Shown here: positions 60,739 through 64,000 of the stretch, piece by piece | How the letters are laid out: each line of letters starts with the position of its first letter | How positions within the stretch are numbered: the first letter of the stretch is position 1 | Origin: Symmetrospora coprosmae | Taxonomy: Eukaryota; Basidiomycota; Cystobasidiomycetes; Symmetrosporaceae | NCBI GenBank assembly: GCA_008802785.1 | Contig: VUYT01000050.1 | Span: 18,235-82,234 of the forward strand | Direction of reading: 5' to 3' | DNA: 64,000 nucleotides | Translations under genes and position numbers: made by a program | Notes under the pieces: generated by a model | What the model was told of the DNA's origin: nothing | Databases searched by the model: none | Seen by the model: only the letters and a program-made list of their open reading frames with translations

Positions 60739-61982
60739 ATGTTTCGGTATGCGGTTGCTCGGCTTTGCCAGCCAACGCTGTCTGCTCGACTGCCTTGGTG
60801 CGCTTTGCCGCCTTCTCGCCCGTTGACATGTCCGTCGGCGCTCTCGCGACCCATCTCGACAAAGTCGCTTTCTCACTCGCGCACGCTGCTTCTCGACCGT
60901 CTCCCTTGCACGAGAGCTGCCCATACCGTGACCCCTCTTCTGCTCCGAGGCCACCGTTCCCTTTCGTCGTCTTCGATACGCCACGCCGTCCGACGAGCTG
61001 TCACCCAAGTCTCGACCACCGGGCCGCTGCAAAGGATACAGAGTCGCATTGACCGCAAACTTCCCAAGACCTGGCTCTTCTATGGTATCATCGGAGCGAA
61101 CGCCCTTGTCTTCGCCGCCTGGCAGTATGCGGACAGCTCGCTGCAAAGGTGCGCACCGATCTCCCGATGCCGGCTATTGCCATAGGGAGTCTGACCGCGT
61201 GTCCGCGCCGAACGCAGATTCAGAGACTTTGGGCCCACAGCCTTTATGCTCAAAAACTTTGCCTCTTCATGGGCAAATATCCTCCGTCCCTGGACATTCA
61301 TTACATCCTGCTTTTCGCACAGGGACACGAGCCACATCTTCGTCAACCTCTTCTCCTTCTACTTCATGGGCCAAGCAGCCCTGTCGATACTTACGACCAG
61401 CCGCTTCCTTGGCCTATACTTGGTCGCTGGAATAGCCGGAAACGCAGTGCAGCTCCTATCCGACCTCGTCACGTCAGACCTCCGAGGCCGTCCACCCTTC
61501 TCTGTCGGAGCATCAGGAGCCATCAGCGGCGTCTTGACATTCTTCGCGATGGCTTTCCCTCGACAGAGCCTCCTGCTCTTCGCTGTGATCCCGGTCCCTG
61601 CTGCAGTGAGTTCGCAAGCCTCCTCTGCGCCTGTTCGCTCGACGAGCTGATGTATCGTGACGGCGGTCGCACAGGTCGCCGTCGCTGGTATTGTCGCCTG
61701 GGATGTCTACACTGCTGTCTTCCGCCCAGTGCGTATAGGCTCGCCCAGAGGATATTGGCGGCCGCCTGACAGAGCATGCTATGCTTTACAGAACAGCGGC
61801 ATCGGAGCAGCAGCGCACCTCGGCGGGTAAGGAACCATCCTTTTGCACGCCTCCATCTACTCCCTCGGCTTTATGTGCGTTTAGCTAATGAATGCCCTCT
61901 CCGCCCTCTCCGCAGAGCCGGTGCCGGGGTGCTATACTTCCTGCGTCTGAGGAAGCTTGGCCGGATCGGTCGCATGTATTGA
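60739..61982 (+). CDS. PCP1: mitochondrial rhomboid protease (PARL family)
   Basis: Inner-membrane serine protease that processes the dynamin-like Mgm1 and other substrates. The N-terminus MFRYAVARLCQPTLSARLPW is basic and Ser-rich, a mitochondrial presequence. RKLPKTWLFYGIIGANALVF is TM1 of the 1+6 mitochondrial type. Next come LRPWTFITSCFSHRDTSHIF, VNLFSFYFMGQAALSI and the catalytic Ser segment GRPPFSVGASGAISGVLTFF. GIVAWDVYTAVFRP and the catalytic His segment IGAAAHLGG follow. The end reads AGVLYFLRLRKLGRIGRMY. Introns interrupt the loop before each late helix. The GASGA and AHLGG motifs indicate an active protease. Confidence 0.94.
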
Positions 61983-62197
61983 CCGCACGATACACTGTTG
62001 TTCGTATACATGTTCCGCTAGCGCTTTCAGTGATTGTCCGTGCAGATACTCGCTGTGCGCTCCTGACCTCGTCGTTTGCCACATCTTCGTCGATAGTGCT
62101 TGGCACCGCCCGCGATGAGCGAGCTTCTTCCTTCTTCCTCGTGAACCGACCGAGATCACCGCGGAGTACGCGGCACCTACATTCGAGCTGTAACGGC

Positions 62198-63034
62198 ATG
62201 TCTTCCAAGATGCTTCCGGTCGCTGCTGCCCTCATCCTCTTCAGCCAGATTGGTGAGACCCCGCTGACGATGACGTGTGCGAGCATGACGGTAGCTAACA
62301 CCGTTGCGAATGTCCTCGCTGCACAGGGTCGGCTGTCGCGCAGGACAACTGCTACGTTGACGTGCGTATCTCTCACAGGAGGCTCCCTTGCGCTGGCTCC
62401 CTTTCTCCCCCGTATATGTGGCAGTCATCCGCTGACATCGTGCACTCCCGCACACCTCCCACTCACAGGCCTGGGGCTATACGCGCTGCAACACCCTGGG
62501 TTACGGTGCCAGAGCTGGCATCGGAGTCGCCATCAGTGAGTCTTCCTGCACTCGCTACTTTGGGGTATCTGCGCGACTGCTCACTGCTGACTTCATCGGT
62601 CTTTCCGCAGTCATTCTCATTTGTCTCCTGGGTAAGTCTCAGGCTGGTAAGGCAGGGTCGCCTCCATCTGAAGTCTGCTGATGATGTCTTGTATGATATA
62701 TGCGACAGTGCTCTCCATCTTCTACGCGCGCAGACGTCGGCTCGCTCGATGGCAATCGGAACATGGGACGGCACCGTCGCAAGGTTTCAGCGGACCGCAC
62801 CACCATCAACAGCAGCCGTACGGTCCACCTCTCCCCGCTGGACCTCGCATGTACGAATCGGCGAACCCGAACGTCAACTATGGGCCCGATGCAAGCGGAT
62901 GGCAGCCTCCTCCGCCGAAGTATGAACCTGCCCCGCACGCCACAGAGCGCGTGCCCTCCAATACTCCCTCGTACACGTACTCTCCACCGCAGGGGCCACC
63001 GCCAGCTGGACACAACGGATCTGCGAATGTCTGA
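62198..63034 (+). CDS. small type I membrane protein, Rcr-like, with PY motif
   Basis: Exons encode MSSKMLPVAAALILFSQIGS (signal peptide) and AVAQDNCYVDAWGYTRCNTL. GYGARAGIGVAI leads into a membrane helix VIILICLLVLSIFYA, with the stop-transfer RRRRLARW. The proline-rich cytosolic tail contains GPRMYESANPNVNYG, PPPPKYEPAPHA and SYTYSPPQGPPPA. The short Cys-containing ectodomain, single helix and PPxY-type tail resemble fungal Rcr1/Rcr2 proteins, which recruit the Rsp5 ubiquitin ligase and affect chitin deposition. The family call is inference; the topology is seen directly. Four introns are placed by phase (donors GTGAGACC, GTGCGTATC, GTGAGTC, GTAAGTC). Confidence 0.75.
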
Positions 63035-63250
63035 GAAGTTACGAGGCGTTTTCAATGACGAAATAACAGCTGCAGCCGACCTCAATAAGTAATTGCACCT
63101 ATGTAGCTCTCCCGTACCTTGCGACTTGCTTCCCGTTTATTCTCGAACAATTGCAAGTCAATATTGGTTCACATGTAACCTGTTTGACGTTGGTCCTCAG
63201 TGAGCTGCGTGCCAATGGTTTTGACGGCACCATTGTCATGGGCACGAGCT

Positions 63251-63336
63251 GACGACCCACCTGGGTCGTCGCTGAGCCAGCGGTTCGGGCGAACCGCTGG
63301 CACGTGACCGCCAAAGTTGGTCCAGCTGGACCAACT
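63251..63336. repeat. cluster of three perfect inverted repeats
   Basis: Repeat 1 has arms GACGACCCA and TGGGTCGTC (63251-63270, 2-nt centre). Repeat 2 has 12-nt arms starting GCCAGCGGTTCG (63276-63301, 2-nt centre). Repeat 3 is a gapless 22-nt palindrome with arm AGTTGGTCCAG (63315-63336). All three arms are perfect and the repeats are 5 and 13 nt apart. Confidence 0.97.
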
Positions 63337-63885
63337 CAGGGGGCGCTCGCCCTCGCCCTCGCCCGCGCCCGCCCCCTCCCCCTTCCCTTCCGCCAACCAT
63401 CAGCACCGGTCATTGCCTCAATAGGCTGACCGTCTACCCATCCTCCTGCCCGCACACAGTCTCATCGCTGTGTTGTCTTCAGGAGGGATGGTCTTCCTTC
63501 CACATTCCCATCAGCACCCTGCGCGGGGTTAAAGCGCTCCACCCGACCCAGCAATCTCTGGCGACCTCGAACCTCGACCTCGACCCGACAATGAGAGCAC
63601 ACTCAACAAAGCAACAACAACAGCAGCAAGACCAGCAGCAGTGCCCAACGGCCTGCCTTCAACAACAAGTCGAAAGACGAGCTGGCTCCTCCTCCGCCCC
63701 CTCCTCACGGCCACCGGGCTCTTTTCACCATGCTCCCTTTCCTTCGCGGCCTTGCGCCATTCACACTACCTACCCAACATCAGACCAAGCCTGAGTCCTC
63801 TTTAGGGAGGATTCGGTTAAGTCTTTGTTGCCCTACCTCCCTCATTGTCGCCCCGCCCTCATTGCCCCTGCCTCTGTCTCCCTAG

Positions 63886-63911
63886 GTACTCGAGGAGGCC
63901 AGCTCGAGTAC
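63886..63911. repeat. inverted repeat, 9-nt arms
   Basis: GTACTCGAG (63886-63894) and CTCGAGTAC (63903-63911) are perfect reverse complements around an 8-nt loop. Confidence 0.95.
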
Positions 63912-63941
63912 TTATAGCTTCACTGTGAGCGGAAGCGAGGT

Positions 63942-64000
63942 TTCGAAGTTCGAGCTAGGTTCGAAGTCGAGCTTCGAAGTTCGAGATTACTTCGAAGTGA
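63942..64000. repeat. TTCGAAG repeat array, truncated by the window edge
   Basis: TTCGAAG occurs at 63942, 63960, 63973 and 63991 with spacings of 18, 13 and 18 nt. The copies at 63942 and 63973 share the longer core TTCGAAGTTCGAG. The array may continue past the edge. Confidence 0.9.

Larger units (their letters stand above)
63035..64000. other. non-coding right-edge region with palindromes and repeats
   Basis: This 966-nt stretch has no recognisable gene. It holds three adjacent perfect palindromes (63251-63336) and a CACGTG at 63301-63306. A C-rich polypyrimidine tract (about 63341-63391), CAA/CAG runs (63612-63640), a further inverted repeat (63886-63911) and a TTCGAAG array at the very edge follow. 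It may be the promoter or leader of a gene beyond the window. Confidence 0.6.

Overview
The window is nuclear DNA of a fungus, most likely a basidiomycete and possibly Ustilaginomycotina-like. The lineage is my inference from gene content, moderately high G+C, and genes cut by many short GT-AG introns (mostly 50-90 nt) with CTAAC/CTAAT-type branch points. I support 33 protein-coding genes on both strands. Almost all are interrupted, so no single open frame gives the full protein. The spans below run from start codon to stop codon and include introns. I rebuilt exon joins by eye and checked reading phase.

Layout. 0-5 kb: the edge of a Pmp3-like gene, a conserved fungal protein of unknown role, a small cytochrome b5 and 3-hydroxyanthranilate dioxygenase (BNA1). 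5-12 kb: proteasome alpha6 (PRE5), a multi-pass membrane protein, a short-chain dehydrogenase and ESCRT-III VPS60. 12-19 kb: an EDEM-type GH47 protein with a PA domain, a double zinc-ribbon ZNRD2-like protein and ribosomal protein eS1. 20-28 kb: proteasome alpha2 (PRE8), TIF6, TIM9, an F-box protein, an AAGAB/p34 adaptin-binding protein and CDC37. 28-42 kb: quinolinate phosphoribosyltransferase (BNA6), a Ser/Thr-rich single-pass protein, RRP3, a 2H phosphoesterase, a TBC-domain Rab GAP and CDC50. 42-51 kb: GCN20, COX subunit IV, NUC1 and BET4. 51-64 kb: an orphan 1.9 kb stretch, a sulfate permease, an APC permease, EGD2 (NAC alpha), an AMMECR1 protein, rhomboid PCP1 and an Rcr-like membrane protein. 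The last 1 kb is non-coding and carries a cluster of perfect palindromes and a TTCGAAG repeat.

How the genes relate. Most are unrelated housekeeping genes; I see no metabolic cluster, mobile element or defence system. Some share pathways. BNA1 and BNA6 flank the spontaneous quinolinate-forming step of NAD synthesis. PRE5, PRE8 and EDEM belong to protein breakdown. CDC37, EGD2, eS1, TIF6, RRP3 and GCN20 belong to translation, ribosome assembly and folding. VPS60, AAGAB, BET4, the TBC protein and CDC50 belong to membrane traffic. TIM9, COX5, PCP1 and NUC1 are mitochondrial.

The least ordinary signals are in gene architecture: a 5-nt internal exon encoding an invariant Gly-Trp, a start codon split by an intron, two successive 13-nt exons, and three adjacent perfect palindromes near the right edge.
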